The position numbers and the translations under genes were made by a program. This document shows positions 1-10,394 of a DNA stretch of 64,000 nucleotides, one piece after another. Origin of the DNA: Ophioderma brevispina (taxonomy: Eukaryota; Echinodermata; Ophiuroidea; Amphilepidida; Ophiodermatidae); NCBI GenBank assembly GCA_023653785.1, contig JAMKCH010058117.1:115371-179370 (forward strand), written 5' to 3'. The notes below the pieces were generated by a model. The model was not told where the DNA came from. It worked only from the letters and a program-made list of their open reading frames with translations, and made no database searches. Position 1 is the stretch's first letter, and each line of letters opens with the position of its first letter.

Positions 1-165
1 TTTTCGCTCATAACTTCCAAACCAAACATACTTTGGCCCTAAGATTTCACAGGGTAAATGAGAAAAATAGTAGCTTTCTTCTGAGACCAAAATGTTGACC
101 ACTTCCCGTAAAATCTGGGGCTTCTGGGGACGAGGCTTTTGGCGATCGGGCCATGGACCTTTAAT
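1..165. repeat. dispersed repeat, copy 1 (partner at 11290-11442)
   Basis: This stretch resembles 11290-11442 over most of its length. Shared landmarks in the same order are a GGCCCTAAGATTTCA/GGGCTAAAATTTCA-like block, a run of A-rich sequence, CTTCTGAGACCAAAAT/CATCTGATATCAAAAT, ACTTCCCGTAAA/ACTTCCGGGTAAA and a final CACCTTTAAT or GACCTTTAAT. It looks like an old transposon copy cut by the window start. No coding capacity was seen. Confidence 0.5.
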
Positions 166-289
166 GTAGCCGTATAATTCTCGAGCGCCGTTTGGTGTTT
201 TAATTAATTCGTAATGTATATGATAGTTGGGGTAAAGCGCTCGCCAGTTAGGTGATTCATAAAATGGTCAGAATGCTCTTCGTTGTTAA

Positions 290-420
290 AGGTGCAACGA
301 GAGATTTTGAGGCCACCCAAATATTGTGTCATAATAGAAATTTCATATAGATTATGCACTCAATAGATTTCTTACCTTGTATTTGGCTACAGAAATGTCT
401 TTAAATAGAGAAAAAAGGTA
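290..420. mobile_element. TTAA-flanked MITE end, same family as 25758-26174
   Basis: After a TTAA at 286-289 the sequence begins AGGTGCAACGAGAGATTT. It then shares TTTCATATAGATTA, CACTCAATAG, TTGGCT and CAGAAAT in order with the left part of the complete element at 25758-26174. No matching right end was found downstream, so this copy seems truncated, probably where the TA-rich tract starts at about 419. Confidence 0.55.
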
Positions 421-502
421 TATATATATATATATAATATATATATATATATAATATATATATATATAATATATATATATATAATATATATATATATATA
501 TT
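419..502. repeat. (TA)n microsatellite
   Basis: About 84 bases of near-pure alternating TA, with single extra A interruptions every 15-20 bases. A second shorter (TA)n tract lies at about 765-802. The intervening TA-flanked element (519-740) may have landed in the TA-rich target. Confidence 0.95.
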
Positions 503-518
503 ACTAGATTGAACCATA

Positions 519-740
519 GGGCGAAAATTTAATAATTCATTAGTCTATAATGAGCCTTTCTTATTATGCTAATTAATTAATATTCATGTTTCTTGTTAGC
601 TAATGAGATTATCTCTCATTTGCATAAATTAATATTCATTTCTTTTGACGGAATAAAGCGCAAACAAAGGATAACGTTAAGGCGAAAAAGAATTTCGCCC
701 TAACATCAAACTCTATGTTTATGAAAAGAGAATTTTGCCC
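519..740. mobile_element. TA-flanked inverted-repeat MITE
   Basis: The left end is GGGCGAAAATTT and the right end AATTTTGCCC, inverted, each bounded by a TA dinucleotide (517-518 and 741-742). A further inverted pair (GGCGAAAAAG and AATTTCGCCC) lies inside. The size of 222 bp, the lack of an ORF and the TA target fit a non-autonomous Tc1/mariner-type MITE. The ends are short, so the class is inferred. Confidence 0.55.
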
Positions 741-763
741 TAGCGTAGGATATAGTCATATAT

Positions 764-764
<1 letters not shown>

Positions 765-802
<38 letters not shown>
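765..802. repeat. (TA)n microsatellite
   Basis: Second pure TA repeat, just right of the TA-flanked MITE. The remaining bases from about 803 to 1660 are AT-rich, and I see no exon, promoter or other feature in them. Confidence 0.9.
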
Positions 803-806
<4 letters not shown>

Positions 807-1666
807 GATATGCAAAAGGGCTTACATCCATTTTTACACTTTGAGAAAAAGAAGAAACTGAAAAAACTGATAGTAGGTGTCAGTATATAGAGTTATATAA
901 TAATATAATAATTGGTGTTATAATATTTTTTACCAAAAGTAAAAACAATGTAATACAATATAAAAGTGTAAGCTTTTTCTTAATTATTAATTACCTTTAA
1001 TTAAAAAAAATTTAAGTACTTTTGCAAACAACCATTTTACCCTTTTCTAGAATCCACCATTGATACACTCTTTTGTCACTACAATATGCACCTTGATTAT
1101 TGTGTTTAAAATAAAAAAAAACAAATTGAATATCTCATTTAATTTTAATTATGAATTTTTAATTAAATTGGTCAAAATGCCATTTTCTGTGATTTTTGTA
1201 AGTATTTCCGAAACAGCAACGTTTGTTAATTCAAATGGGTTTTTTTGTCACACATAGTGACTCAAAAAGAAATTATTCTAGTAATTTAAAAGTTAAACAA
1301 CACTAAGGCTACCATAATATATAAAAAAGAAGACAATAACATTTTCCTGAGATTTTATAGCTTCTAAATGGACATTTCCGGAAATTACCACAAAGAAGGG
1401 GAAAAAATTAAGAAATTCCAGGAAGGGAAGGTGGTATGAAAGTCAAACACCAAAATTTGTATTGTTCTTGGCATTTTAACATAATAACAGGGATCCTAAA
1501 TAAATCGGGATAGGCCCACTCGATCCAGAAACTGGAGGCATACTGCATGAAATCAGTGCCTCATCGATCGGCGTAGAATAGGTGGCTCATTACATTAAAA
1601 AATACATAATGTACAATAATATACATTCAAACATTAAAATTCAAAAGTTTCCGTTTAACATTTCAG

Positions 1667-1855
1667 TACCGGGAGACGCCTCTCTGAGCAACAGGCAACC
1701 AAACCCAGACGACACTACGACAAGTGACAATGAAGAAATCACCAACGTGTCTCCTGGTAGTCCGGCAACTTTCGATTGTGTAGTTGTAGGTGCAAATCCC
1801 CCAGCTCAAATCAATTGGTACATTAATGACAATCTTGTGTCAGCCAGCACGTCAG
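1667..1855 (+). CDS. Ig/SEA gene exon 1: N-terminal half of Ig domain 1
   Basis: First exon of the gene visible in the window; 189 bp, phase 1 at both ends. The acceptor is a TTTCAG ending at 1666 and the donor is CAG|GTATGG after 1855. The translated half-domain holds a possible N-glycosylation site (NVS), the first Ig cysteine in ATFDCVVVG and the core tryptophan in INWYIND. The second half is exon 2. The reading frame continues open upstream into the intron, but the acceptor and the family pattern of phase 1 starts fix the boundary. Earlier exons, including any signal peptide, must lie before the window. Confidence 0.85.
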
Positions 1856-2230
1856 GTATGGTGAATGTTAGAATTATCTATTCTATAAGAGACCATATTG
1901 GTCTAATTGTTGTCGTGATATTCAGCCTTCAAATGCATTTCTTTACAAAGATATAGAACAAAAACTGGCGTGTTAATGGTTAATCATTAACATTAAAACA
2001 TTGAATCAGCGAGCTTTATTAATTTTATTATATATGAAGTCGTAAGAAATATACTCACCATTGCCATTTTTTCCATAGACAACTGTGTATAAGTGAGTTG
2101 GTCGTGTATAACCTCAAGACACACGAACCACGGTGCGACGGGCCCGCACCTTCTCGCAATGGGGAAATGTTCAAATGCTAGCCATCTTTGAGAGTTTCTT
2201 CTTATTGTTATCATTATCATGTCGTTTCAG

Positions 2231-2422
2231 GCATCAGTATAAGCGTCGACGATTCACCGAATAGTGCGGAGCCAGTTCTGACTGATAGAACTAGTTCCTT
2301 AACTATTACTAACCCCCAATCCAACAATCAAGGTGACGTCATCAGGTGTGAGTCAATCCAGGACTTCGCTCAGAATGAATTGGATGTCACTGACAGCCTC
2401 AGCTTCACTCTCAATGTCCCAC
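2231..2422 (+). CDS. Ig/SEA gene exon 2: C-terminal half of Ig domain 1
   Basis: 192 bp, phase 1/1. The acceptor is CGTTTCAG ending at 2230 and the donor is AC|GTAAGT after 2422. Joined to exon 1 it supplies the second Ig cysteine in DVIRCESIQ and a last strand ending in FTLNVP, so the intron splits the Ig fold between strands C' and D or so. A broken copy of this exon is found at about 5140-5291. Within this gene, only domains 1 and 7 are clearly split by a phase 1 intron. Confidence 0.87.
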
Positions 2423-3648
2423 GTAAGTTTTTTTCTGTATTTGTCCCAGTGTAGAAGTCATTAGAGTCCGCCGTACTTACAGTGCGACTACAATGGTAAA
2501 GAATAGGGCACGTAACTTATTTCAGTTGACTCTTCACGCAACATTAGTTTCACGCTTTATTCCGTTGTTGTCTATGGAGCCCGGATTGTGGTTCCCGCCG
2601 GACTATAATTACTTTCACAGCAACATTTGTTTTTATTTTTACGTTCAGAAATCTGAATTTTTGACACTTTGTATGAGAAGCACAACAGATTACCATATGT
2701 CCCCATAGAGTCAACAGAATAAATTTGAAAACGATTTATTTGAAGTTATGAGGTTGTAATATGCATGTGTTTTGTCTTAATCTGGTGTTACTCTAAAAAC
2801 AGGGACAACAGTCACCGGTTAGATGAACATCATGTGACTAAACATAACCTTTCAACTAGCACTTCGAAAATGAATTTACTATGGTATTTTTAACTTTTTG
2901 GTCATTTAAGTTTCTATATGGATCTTGACCCATTTCACCAAATCAGAATATCTGTTGTGAGTTGGTTATTATCCAAGGTACATTTAATTTTGTTATTAAC
3001 AGAATAATTAATATTACCATTTTATTATTAATAATTGTAAATTTGTATCATGATTTTTTGGACGATTGTTTGCTGCCATATGGCTGACATCGTCAGACCA
3101 GTTTAAAAGTATCGGATTGTGTCCAATACATTCACCTATTAGGTATGGAACAGCAACAAAAAAGAAAGCAACATATTTTCAGGCTTGTCCCCCTAGAAGT
3201 TGCTAAAGGAGGTCTCCTGAACACGTTTGATACCACCACAAAAACCTTGTACATCATGTCAGGTAAATCCACTTGGCCTCCTGGGTATCTAGCTTTTATC
3301 ACACAACTTTTGACACGTGTGCGAAAAAAATCGCATCGCGGAGTTATTGGGTTAGTAATGGGCATACCCATGACATACATCATTTTCAACAAATATGTGA
3401 CCTTTGAACTTTAGTGGTTATTTGTAATGGACTTATGTTACTATCATATACAAATGCTAATGAAAACTTCGTTAATGTTCATTAACCCAATGCTATGTCA
3501 TTATGTAATTGATTTCCCTGGTCAAACATGAAACAATTATTTTGTCAAACATAATTAATTTAGTCTATTCTTAACCTAAAACAACCGTAGTTAAAATTTT
3601 ATCAATCAATTTCACAAATTTCTCAACGAATTGTAATTTAATCTACAG

Positions 3649-4002
3649 ATGTCCCTGATGGTATGCAGATTTATGTTAGAGCACCATCTGAAAGCACCTA
3701 CACGCCATATTCCAACAACGCCAACATCCCTATCTCCCCGGGGTTGACCGATTTCCGATGTGAAATCACAAATTCGAATCCTGTGGCGACAGCATCCTGG
3801 ACAATAGATGGCACTGATGTTGTGGAACATAGTAGCAGTGGCCAAATCGACAAGGGCAATGGGGTTTTCGATTACAATAGTTACATTCTTGATCGTGACT
3901 TACAGGAATGTGTAAAAGTAGTCTGTACCGCCTCTAACGAAGTTATAATCCAGCAGGGCCAAGAATCACAATGGACCAGAACAGTTAATATTCAAGTCAG
4001 AA
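3649..4002 (+). CDS. Ig/SEA gene exon 3: complete Ig domain 2
   Basis: 354 bp, phase 1/1, a symmetric single-exon Ig domain. The acceptor is ATCTACAG ending at 3648 and the donor AA|GTAAGA after 4002. The core residues are the cysteine of DFRCEIT, the tryptophan of ASWTIDG and the cysteine of VVCTASNE, with the domain ending in TVNIQVR. The frame stays open through the next short intron (4003-4316), which contains a long GAT repeat. That read-through encodes a low-complexity methionine-rich stretch and is not considered coding. Confidence 0.9.
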
Positions 4003-4056
4003 GTAAGAAATCACATTATTTAAAGGAAAAAAGATATTGTAACTTTGTTAGCGTTG

Positions 4057-4223
4057 TTATGTGGAAGATGATGATGAAAATGATGCAGATGATGGTAATG
4101 ATAATGAAGACGACGTCAAAGACGATGAGGATGACGTCAATGATGATGATGTTGACGATGATGATGATGAAGGTGATGATGATGATGATAATGATGATGA
4201 TGATGATGATGATGATAATGATA

Positions 4224-4259
<36 letters not shown>

Positions 4260-4276
4260 GTGATGACGATGATGAT
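4057..4276. repeat. (GAT)n trinucleotide repeat in intron 3
   Basis: About 220 bases dominated by GAT units with GAC, GGT and AAT interruptions. It ends about 40 bases before the exon 4 acceptor, inside an intron of only 314 bases. In one frame it reads as poly-aspartate and in another as poly-methionine; both are artefacts of the repeat. It is probably length-variable between individuals, which could alter the spacing of the branch point and exon 4 acceptor. Confidence 0.93.
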
Positions 4277-4316
4277 TGTTTGTTATTTTAGCCTTTACCT
4301 TTCGATTTCATTGCAG

Positions 4317-4706
4317 TGCCACCAGAAATACCAGTCATAACATTGGGCGTAGGGAGCACCGATGACTGGGACGGAGACCCAGATGATGACCTAATTATCA
4401 TAGTCGAAGGCAGCACGTACATCTTTGACTGTGAAGCCTCTGATGCCGATCCTGAAGCTGATATTTTGTGGACGGCTTATAACAAAGACAACCAAGCCAT
4501 TGCTGATAGTGATGAACTCGACCAAAGTCTAGAAAGTGACGCTGATTGTAACTTAGAGCCTAACACCGAGAAGTACACGTTAACGGAACCAGTACTCTTG
4601 CATACTGTTCTACACGACGGTTCCCTTGAGTGTAAAGCATTTAATGACTTCTACAACGACGGTAATGGACAATCTACATCGACCAGACTTTACTTCAAAG
4701 TTTGCA
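4317..4706 (+). CDS. Ig/SEA gene exon 4: complete Ig domain 3 (cassette A, copy 1)
   Basis: 390 bp, phase 1/1. The acceptor is CATTGCAG ending at 4316 and the donor CA|GTAAGT after 4706. The domain starts PPEIPVITLG, is rich in Asp and Glu (DDWDGDPDDD), and has the Ig core in IFDCEASDADP, ADILWTAY and SLECKAFND. Exon 6 is the same length and about two thirds identical by my eye count (roughly 87 of 129 residues). Exon 4 and exon 5 together are the first copy of a duplicated two-domain cassette. Confidence 0.92.
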
Positions 4707-5139
4707 GTAAGTAATTAACACGAACGGTTTCTTTTGACGAGGTTCTACTGGATCCAAAATTAGGTACCCTACGAAATATCTGTTTTATTCTTAGATCCAT
4801 AAAATATAACTCAGCTAACGCGATGATGTTCGCTTTCACCTTCCATCGCTCAAGTCGGGATTACACCTCTGTTAGATATGGCCAAAGTATAGTGAAGCCA
4901 TACGTCTTTTTTCTCACATTGGTGGTCGGCACGACGTATTGGCTAAAAAAGGCAGGACAACATGTAGTACGACGCGTCAATTACACTAATAAAAACAACA
5001 CTACAGGCCACAGATTTGCTGCTACTACCTGCCTTTATTAACTCGTGCATTTCAATTTCTTTGAAAATTATTAGTGTGTAATTTCGGATTGCTTTCCGGT
5101 CCTTCCATGTAGTAAAGACATTTTTCAGAACTCACAATT

Positions 5140-5291
5140 GTTAATCAGTAAATGCGCGGTTGAAAGTAGCCATTGCAAAATTGCTTCTAACCAACTCAAG
5201 GTGACGTCATCAGGTGTGAGTCAATCCAGGACTTCACTCAGAATGATTTGGATGTCACTCACAGCCTCAGCTTCACCATCAATGTCCCACG
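5140..5291 (+). pseudogene. decayed copy of exon 2 inside intron 4
   Basis: From 5197 to 5291 this matches the 3' half of exon 2 almost base for base (CAAGGTGACGTCATCAGG through AATGTCCCAC), including GT after the final C, although the donor context is GTAAAA rather than GTAAGT. Upstream, ATCAGTAAATGCGCG still resembles the start of exon 2 (ATCAGTATAAGCGTC), but the middle is deleted. A candidate acceptor (TTTTTCAG ending at 5128) leads in the gene frame to a TAA at 5149, so the piece cannot be a normal coding exon. It is evidence that single Ig exons in this gene duplicate and die. Confidence 0.8.
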
Positions 5292-5682
5292 TAAAATGTG
5301 TTCGGCGTATGGCGGTTTGACGGACATGCATAAATATAGGAGGTATACCCTGAGCACGTAAACATTGCTAACATTTATCCAGAAAAAAAATCCCCGTGTT
5401 CCTAAAATTTAAGTTGATTCCAATCTTGCATTTCTTGCACGATCGAATATTGTACGTCGGATGAGGCTCACACGCAGTAGCAAGTTGTTTAAGTTGTTAA
5501 GCATGTTAAAAAGGACACATGGTGCCACAATCTGGTCCAGAACAATATTTACAAAGAAACAAGGGGACAACACCGAGAGCCCTTGTAGCGTAATTGTGAT
5601 CTTCTAAAAATGATTATTTTTGCGTATGTTTTTTATTCTATTATAGTTCAATTATTTTTTTTATAATCTCTTATCTTAATAG

Positions 5683-6132
5683 GGGGACCAACAGTTGGGG
5701 CTGGAAGCAACGAGATACAGTTACGCTATCGAGAAGGGACATCGGGTTCATACACAGACGTGGAACACAATGGAATAATTTTGGTAGAACCTGGGACTCT
5801 TTATGAATTTCAATGTGAAGCATTTAATGTTCTGCCTACAAGCGAGTCGGATCCCGCCTTTGACGCCTTGGATCTTTTCTTCTACTACGACACCACCAAC
5901 GACAACGATTATCTCAGCGGAGAACAGGGGAACAACGAACCGGGAACTCAATCAGAAGTGACTCCTACACTCTATGACTTAACGGATGAAGTGAGGATTA
6001 CACCTTTAGATTCGGACTCATGCGCTGCAGAACTTAGTTGTCATGCTCTGTATGATGTCACCAATCCCAAGCCTACACCAGTCCCATCTTTGTCGGATAC
6101 GCCTTTCATCACTGCACGGCTGATTCAAGCGG
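5683..6132 (+). CDS. Ig/SEA gene exon 5: complete Ig domain 4 (cassette B, copy 1)
   Basis: 450 bp, phase 1/1. The acceptor is CTTAATAG ending at 5682 and the donor GCGG|GTAATT after 6132, placed by alignment to exon 7, which has the same length. The domain reads RYREGTSG, then the Ig cysteine in YEFQCEAFNVLP, a Phe/Tyr-rich strand DLFFYYDTTND where the core tryptophan would be, and the second cysteine in AELSCHALYD. The missing tryptophan is shared with exon 7, so it is a property of this domain subtype. The region at 4707-5682 holds only the exon 2 pseudo-copy and unclassified sequence. Confidence 0.9.
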
Positions 6133-6322
6133 GTAATTTTAAGAGTTATCTAATATTTAGAGTAACCGACCCGCCCGTCCACCCAATTATAACCAAACAT
6201 TCGACTAATCGAACATCTAAATAACCAACCAACTTGCTAACTATTGTGTCCATCCCTCTGCGCGCAGGCCTGTCTGTCTTTTGAGTATCATAATCAGATC
6301 TCGGTATTTGCATTTTCTTTAA

Positions 6323-6972
6323 GGTAATGTGCTGCCTTGATATTCATATTTTAGCATACTATTACATGTGACAAATTAAGCTGAAAAATAGGGACAAAGG
6401 CCATCTCATTTGCATAGTAAATGGTGGCCATGTTGGAATATCTGGTACTACAGTGTTTTACAATACCTAACAACCTTAATTTTTATTTTTCAAAATATAT
6501 TTTATTTTGTTTTCAAATGAGACACCGTAAATGACAAACGATAACGCTCAAAGAAAACCATTAGAACCTAGAAAGACTATTTTTATTATTATGCAAATTA
6601 GGTTCAGCATTTGATTTTTAAAACAATATTTCAAATATTTATTTCAGTTGTAGGTATTTGCAGAATAAAAACTGGTTTCTTTTCCAAGTTACTAATTTTT
6701 GTGCAGGAACGGCCTTAAATATCGCCTTTTGAAAAACAATAATATGCATACGAATTAATAAGATGATGTATTTTATTTATTTTTCAATGGACGATATTTA
6801 TTATTTATGTGAAATGCGCTCAAATTACGAACTTTAATTTGCCATAACTTTGGATCCATGACTCCGATTTATGTCAAATAAAAACATCTGAAAGATAAAA
6901 TTCTGCTGCTTGTCGTAGTTGTATTTCAAAAATTATGGTGTTTTTAAGCCATTTCCCTTGTAGCCCATTACC
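6323..6972. mobile_element. TTAA-flanked inverted-repeat element (650 bp)
   Basis: It is bounded by TTAA at 6319-6322 and 6973-6976. The left end GGTAATGTGCTGCCTTG is the inverse of the right end CAAGG...GCCCATTACC, giving imperfect inverted repeats of about 18 bp. No ORF was found. TTAA duplication is characteristic of piggyBac-type transposition, so this is best read as a non-autonomous piggyBac-like element. It lies in the intron between exons 5 and 6, that is, between the two copies of the duplicated cassette. Confidence 0.65.
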
Positions 6973-7032
6973 TTAATACTATTAAACACTGTTATAATGC
7001 CTTTTGTTATGTTGTGTTATAATCCTATACAG

Positions 7033-7422
7033 AACCCCCTGAGATTCCTATAATAACACTAGACGAAGGAAGCAGTGATGATTGGGATGGGGATCCCAAT
7101 GACAACCTCATCATTCTCTTAGAAGGAAGCGTGTACACCTTTAATTGCGAAGCCTCTGATGCCGACCCGCAGGCTGACATCTTATGGACCCCATACGACA
7201 AAGATGGCCAGGAAATTTCTTTCGGAGTGGAGCTCGATCCTTCTGGGGAGGATTTCCCCGACTGCGTGTTTGAAACAACCGAAGAATCCTATACTCTTGA
7301 AGAACCCGTGCTTTTGCACACAGTTCTTCATGATGGATATTTAGAGTGCAAAGCATTTAACGACTACCATGACGATAGTAACGGTGGCTCCACCACAGCA
7401 AGAATGAACTTTAAAGTTTGTC
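7033..7422 (+). CDS. Ig/SEA gene exon 6: complete Ig domain 5 (cassette A, copy 2)
   Basis: 390 bp, phase 1/1. The acceptor is CTATACAG ending at 7032 and the donor TC|GTAAGT after 7422. It is the paralogue of exon 4: PPEIPIITL start, SSDDWDGDP, Ig core TFNCEASDADP, ADILWTPYD and YLECKAFND. Changes cluster in the middle loop (residues 60-90), while the second-cysteine strand LEEPVLLHTVLHDG is nearly unchanged from exon 4, which suggests a conserved structural edge and a fast-evolving loop. Confidence 0.92.
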
Positions 7423-8378
7423 GTAAGTTATGGCGATTCATAAGACTCTCGATTGAGAGAATTATCTGACGAGGCAATATTAGTAGGAAGGAATTAGTGT
7501 ATTTGGGTAGGGGAATTTCCCTGATGGCACACTGTTAACACCAACATTTGGCCAATTTGAATAGCTTAAACTATATAATAGATAGTCACGGCGATTGCAT
7601 GAAGCCCGAAGTTGTATGTTCGAGGATATATACTCCTGATATCTCTTAGCCAGTTGTAGCAAGGAATCAAAATCTTCAACTACAAAAGAACATACACTTA
7701 GATTTGTAAATGGAGCGGAGCCCGCAATAAATTGCTAATCCTCGCCCTTTTTCGATTAGCAACTAAAACATAATGCTAACATGGCTAAGGCTAATATTGT
7801 ACAACATCACCAGAAATATTAACGTTGTACAGCTGCTTCAAACAAGACAAGACAAGGTTCAGTATATTGCTCTCGAAATGGCACCTTGCATTTCAGGTCA
7901 GGTACAAACATTGGACCTCATCTGAAATTGCTAAAACATGTTCTCTATATCCAATACCTAGATTTGGCATTATTCTCAAAGAAATATACAACTGAGTTAG
8001 TGTTTTTAGAAACCAAAGTAATCCACGGAAGTGCGAACCCTCAAATCTACAAGTGACTGGACTGCATTTAAAAATGTACAAAGGAACTTCCATGACACAT
8101 GGTCTGTTAAAGATCTCGTGTACTTGATGCCTATGTACTTAACTAATTAAAATTCTCCCCTACTCGGTCAAACATAAGTCCAGTTTGTTTCTGGCAAAAG
8201 CCATGTTCAAATTAAGTTTTAAATGCCAAAATTGTCCTCCCAAAATCAGTTTTGCAGCCTCATATTTGAAAATTTGGGCAACATATTTTTACCAAAAAAA
8301 TTATTCGAGGGCTTCTCCTGGATTACATTTATTCATCTCAATACTTTGAATATTTTTCATTATTTTTTTTCATCACAG

Positions 8379-8828
8379 GAGGACCAAATGATTTCGCTGG
8401 GAGTGATGAGCTGGCTCTGCGTTATCGAGAAGGCACATCGGGCCAATATACCGAGCTTGCTCATGATGAGATACTTGATCTTGATACTGGAACTCAGTAT
8501 GAATTTCAATGTGAGGCATTCAATGTTCTTCCGACGACTGAATCAGATCCTTCCTTTGACGCTCTTGACCTCTTCTTCTACTACGATACCACCAATGACA
8601 ATGATTATGAAAGAGGTGTCCATCTGGAAAATGAACCGGGAGTACCTTCACAAGATATCACATCACTATTCGACGTGACCGACATGTTCACAATAACTCC
8701 CAGTCTCTCTGACAGTTGTACAGCAGAAGTACGTTGTGTGTCGATATATGACGTCACAAACCCGAGACCAGACATTACACCAACTTTATCCGATACACCG
8801 TTTATATCTGCACGAGTTAGACAAGCAA
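8379..8828 (+). CDS. Ig/SEA gene exon 7: complete Ig domain 6 (cassette B, copy 2)
   Basis: 450 bp, phase 1/1. The acceptor is CATCACAG ending at 8378 and the donor CAA|GTAAGA after 8828. It is the paralogue of exon 5: LRYREGTSGQYTE, YEFQCEAFNVLPTTESDP, the same DLFFYYDTTNDNDY strand replacing the core tryptophan, and AEVRCVSIYDVTNP. It ends with SDTPFISARVRQA. Equal length and order with exon 5 show that exons 4+5 were duplicated as one block. The intron at 7423-8378 has about the same size as its counterpart (956 against 976), although I see no obvious sequence match. Confidence 0.91.
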
Positions 8829-9109
8829 GTAAGATTAATTCATTTTGATTATTAAATATTAGGTTTTACCGCGATACGATAGCAAGTTATATAAATCTTA
8901 GTAAACTTATAAATATCCTACTTTAGGAAATTGACAGCAAATTATATATTTTAGAAAACTTAAATACCCTACTCTCTTGGGTAAAATTTAGCAACGAATT
9001 ACTGAATTCTCCATGGGAAGACGAAGAAATAACTTTTTTTGGGTGTTTGTGATGCGAGTAGCCATCTCGATGACTCAACGAGTCTGTAACCGTCCCAGCA
9101 TTGAATAAT

Positions 9110-9233
9110 TTATACACCTGGGCGGAGAGGAGTTATCGAGGGAAAGCGCCTTAATCAAGGACACATCACGTTTGCCGCAGCGGGCCTCGAACCCATAACC
9201 GTGGGCGAAAACTCAACCCACTAGATCACCCTT
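9110..9233 (-). mobile_element. tRNA-derived SINE copy (diverged)
   Basis: Read on the minus strand, a pol III A-box-like TGATCTAGTGGGTTGAG (near 9230) and a B-box-like GGGTTCGAGGCC (near 9190) are followed by AAGGCGCTTTCCCTCGATAACTCC and CACCCAGG-like tail sequence. The tail CTCTCC..CCCAGGTGTATAAA is the same as in the copy at 10395-10666. The cloverleaf is too degraded for a functional tRNA gene. Confidence 0.7.
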
Positions 9234-9828
9234 GTCAATTAGGGGATGCTATTAGCGGATACCACAAATTGAGCTCCGCGACGGCTGTGCATAGCGAGTT
9301 TGCAAGAAATGCCCTTAGAACACCCATAATGTCTTGGTTTTGCTTTATTTTTAAGTACATTTTGTAATCTGTATTTTTGCGACGTATTGGTTATTTACAC
9401 GTTGAAATTGCTATTTTGTCGTTTTCACATAGTGACGTATTTTATTTAACATAATTTTTGGGGGATTTCTAAATAAATTGGATGTTGATTAGTTGGCGAT
9501 TTTGGCGATTTTCCACTAGTATTAATTGAAATATATGTTTTAATTAACAGTATGGAGCAAAGTAAAATTGCAAAATCTTCAAAACCGGTTTTCTCGAAAT
9601 CCGTATTTTGCAAATACGTCAAGTATGTGACAAGGCCGACGAGATTATTATTAACTTTGTATCAATTTTCCATCGCAATCAATTCAAATACGTAATTAGC
9701 AATGCAATCATTCAACGAGCCTCATGCGTTTATTTACTGATGGCGTACAAACAAGCTACGCTGTATTTCGTACCATGAATCACTTAGAGTAAAAATATTT
9801 TAATCTTAATAAAAAATGTACCATGCAG

Positions 9829-10014
9829 GAGCAACTGACCGTGTCGAAATAGGATTACCAGCCTTTGGCACTGGAGAGCCACCAATACGAGGGTTAGTAT
9901 CCGATGACGGTGATATCCTTCAACTGTATGCTGGAGACACATACACGTTGACGTGTCGAACCCGTGGAGCAGATCCAGATGTAGATATCGTGTGGACGCT
10001 GGATGATTGTGCAG
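9829..10014 (+). CDS. Ig/SEA gene exon 8: N-terminal half of Ig domain 7
   Basis: 186 bp, phase 1/1. The acceptor is CCATGCAG ending at 9828 and the donor GCAG|GTAATG after 10014. It encodes a first half-domain with the cysteine in YTLTCRTRGADP and the tryptophan in DIVWTLDD, then DCAG at the junction. The pattern RGADPDVDIVW is a relative of SDADPEADILW in exons 4 and 6, so these domains share ancestry. The second half is exon 9, as with exons 1+2. Confidence 0.87.
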
Positions 10015-10145
10015 GTAATGACTAGTTATACACGGTACACTTACCTTTCCAAAATTAGAAACATGGTATAGGACAGTGGTTCTGACCTTAAAGTTTCTTG
10101 TCCGCCAGGCATATTATCCATCAAAAAGTCTTCACACTAGATTAG

Positions 10146-10215
10146 AGCGTGGCCCACTGGGTAGGATATTCTTCTTCGGTGCAGGAGGTCCGGGTTTCAA
10201 GTCTTCGCATGGTAA
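10146..10215 (+). mobile_element. tRNA-like SINE head, plus orientation (degenerate)
   Basis: An A-box-like GTGGCCCACTGGGTAGGATA and a B-box-like GTCCGGGTTTCAAGTC lie about 35 bases apart, the spacing of an internal pol III promoter. Some 400 bases downstream is the opposite-strand SINE. Between them (about 10340-10385) is a GGAGGGGACGTTAAGACGTTGATCCCATGTAC-type box that recurs near 12900 and 14770. The class is inferred from the boxes; the tRNA fold is not intact. Confidence 0.5.
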
Positions 10216-10394
10216 CCTTTAGAGATTTAATCAGATACTAAATTCTGGATTTGATTTGTAAAAGACCTATTGCTTAAAACTGGAATTCCGCTTTCTCCGT
10301 GGTTCTTTTGGACTTGGAAAAACAAACCATGAGAATTATCCCGTCATTCGGAGGGGACGTTAAGACGTTGATCCCATGTACATGGTAAAAAGTA

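Noticed and set aside
3132..3414. ORFs open on both strands in intron 2
   Set aside because: No recognised domain and no phase-compatible splice sites between exons 2 and 3.
4061..4291. Poly-aspartate ORF
   Set aside because: It is only the GAT repeat of intron 3 read in one frame, with exon 3 and exon 4 splice sites on both sides.
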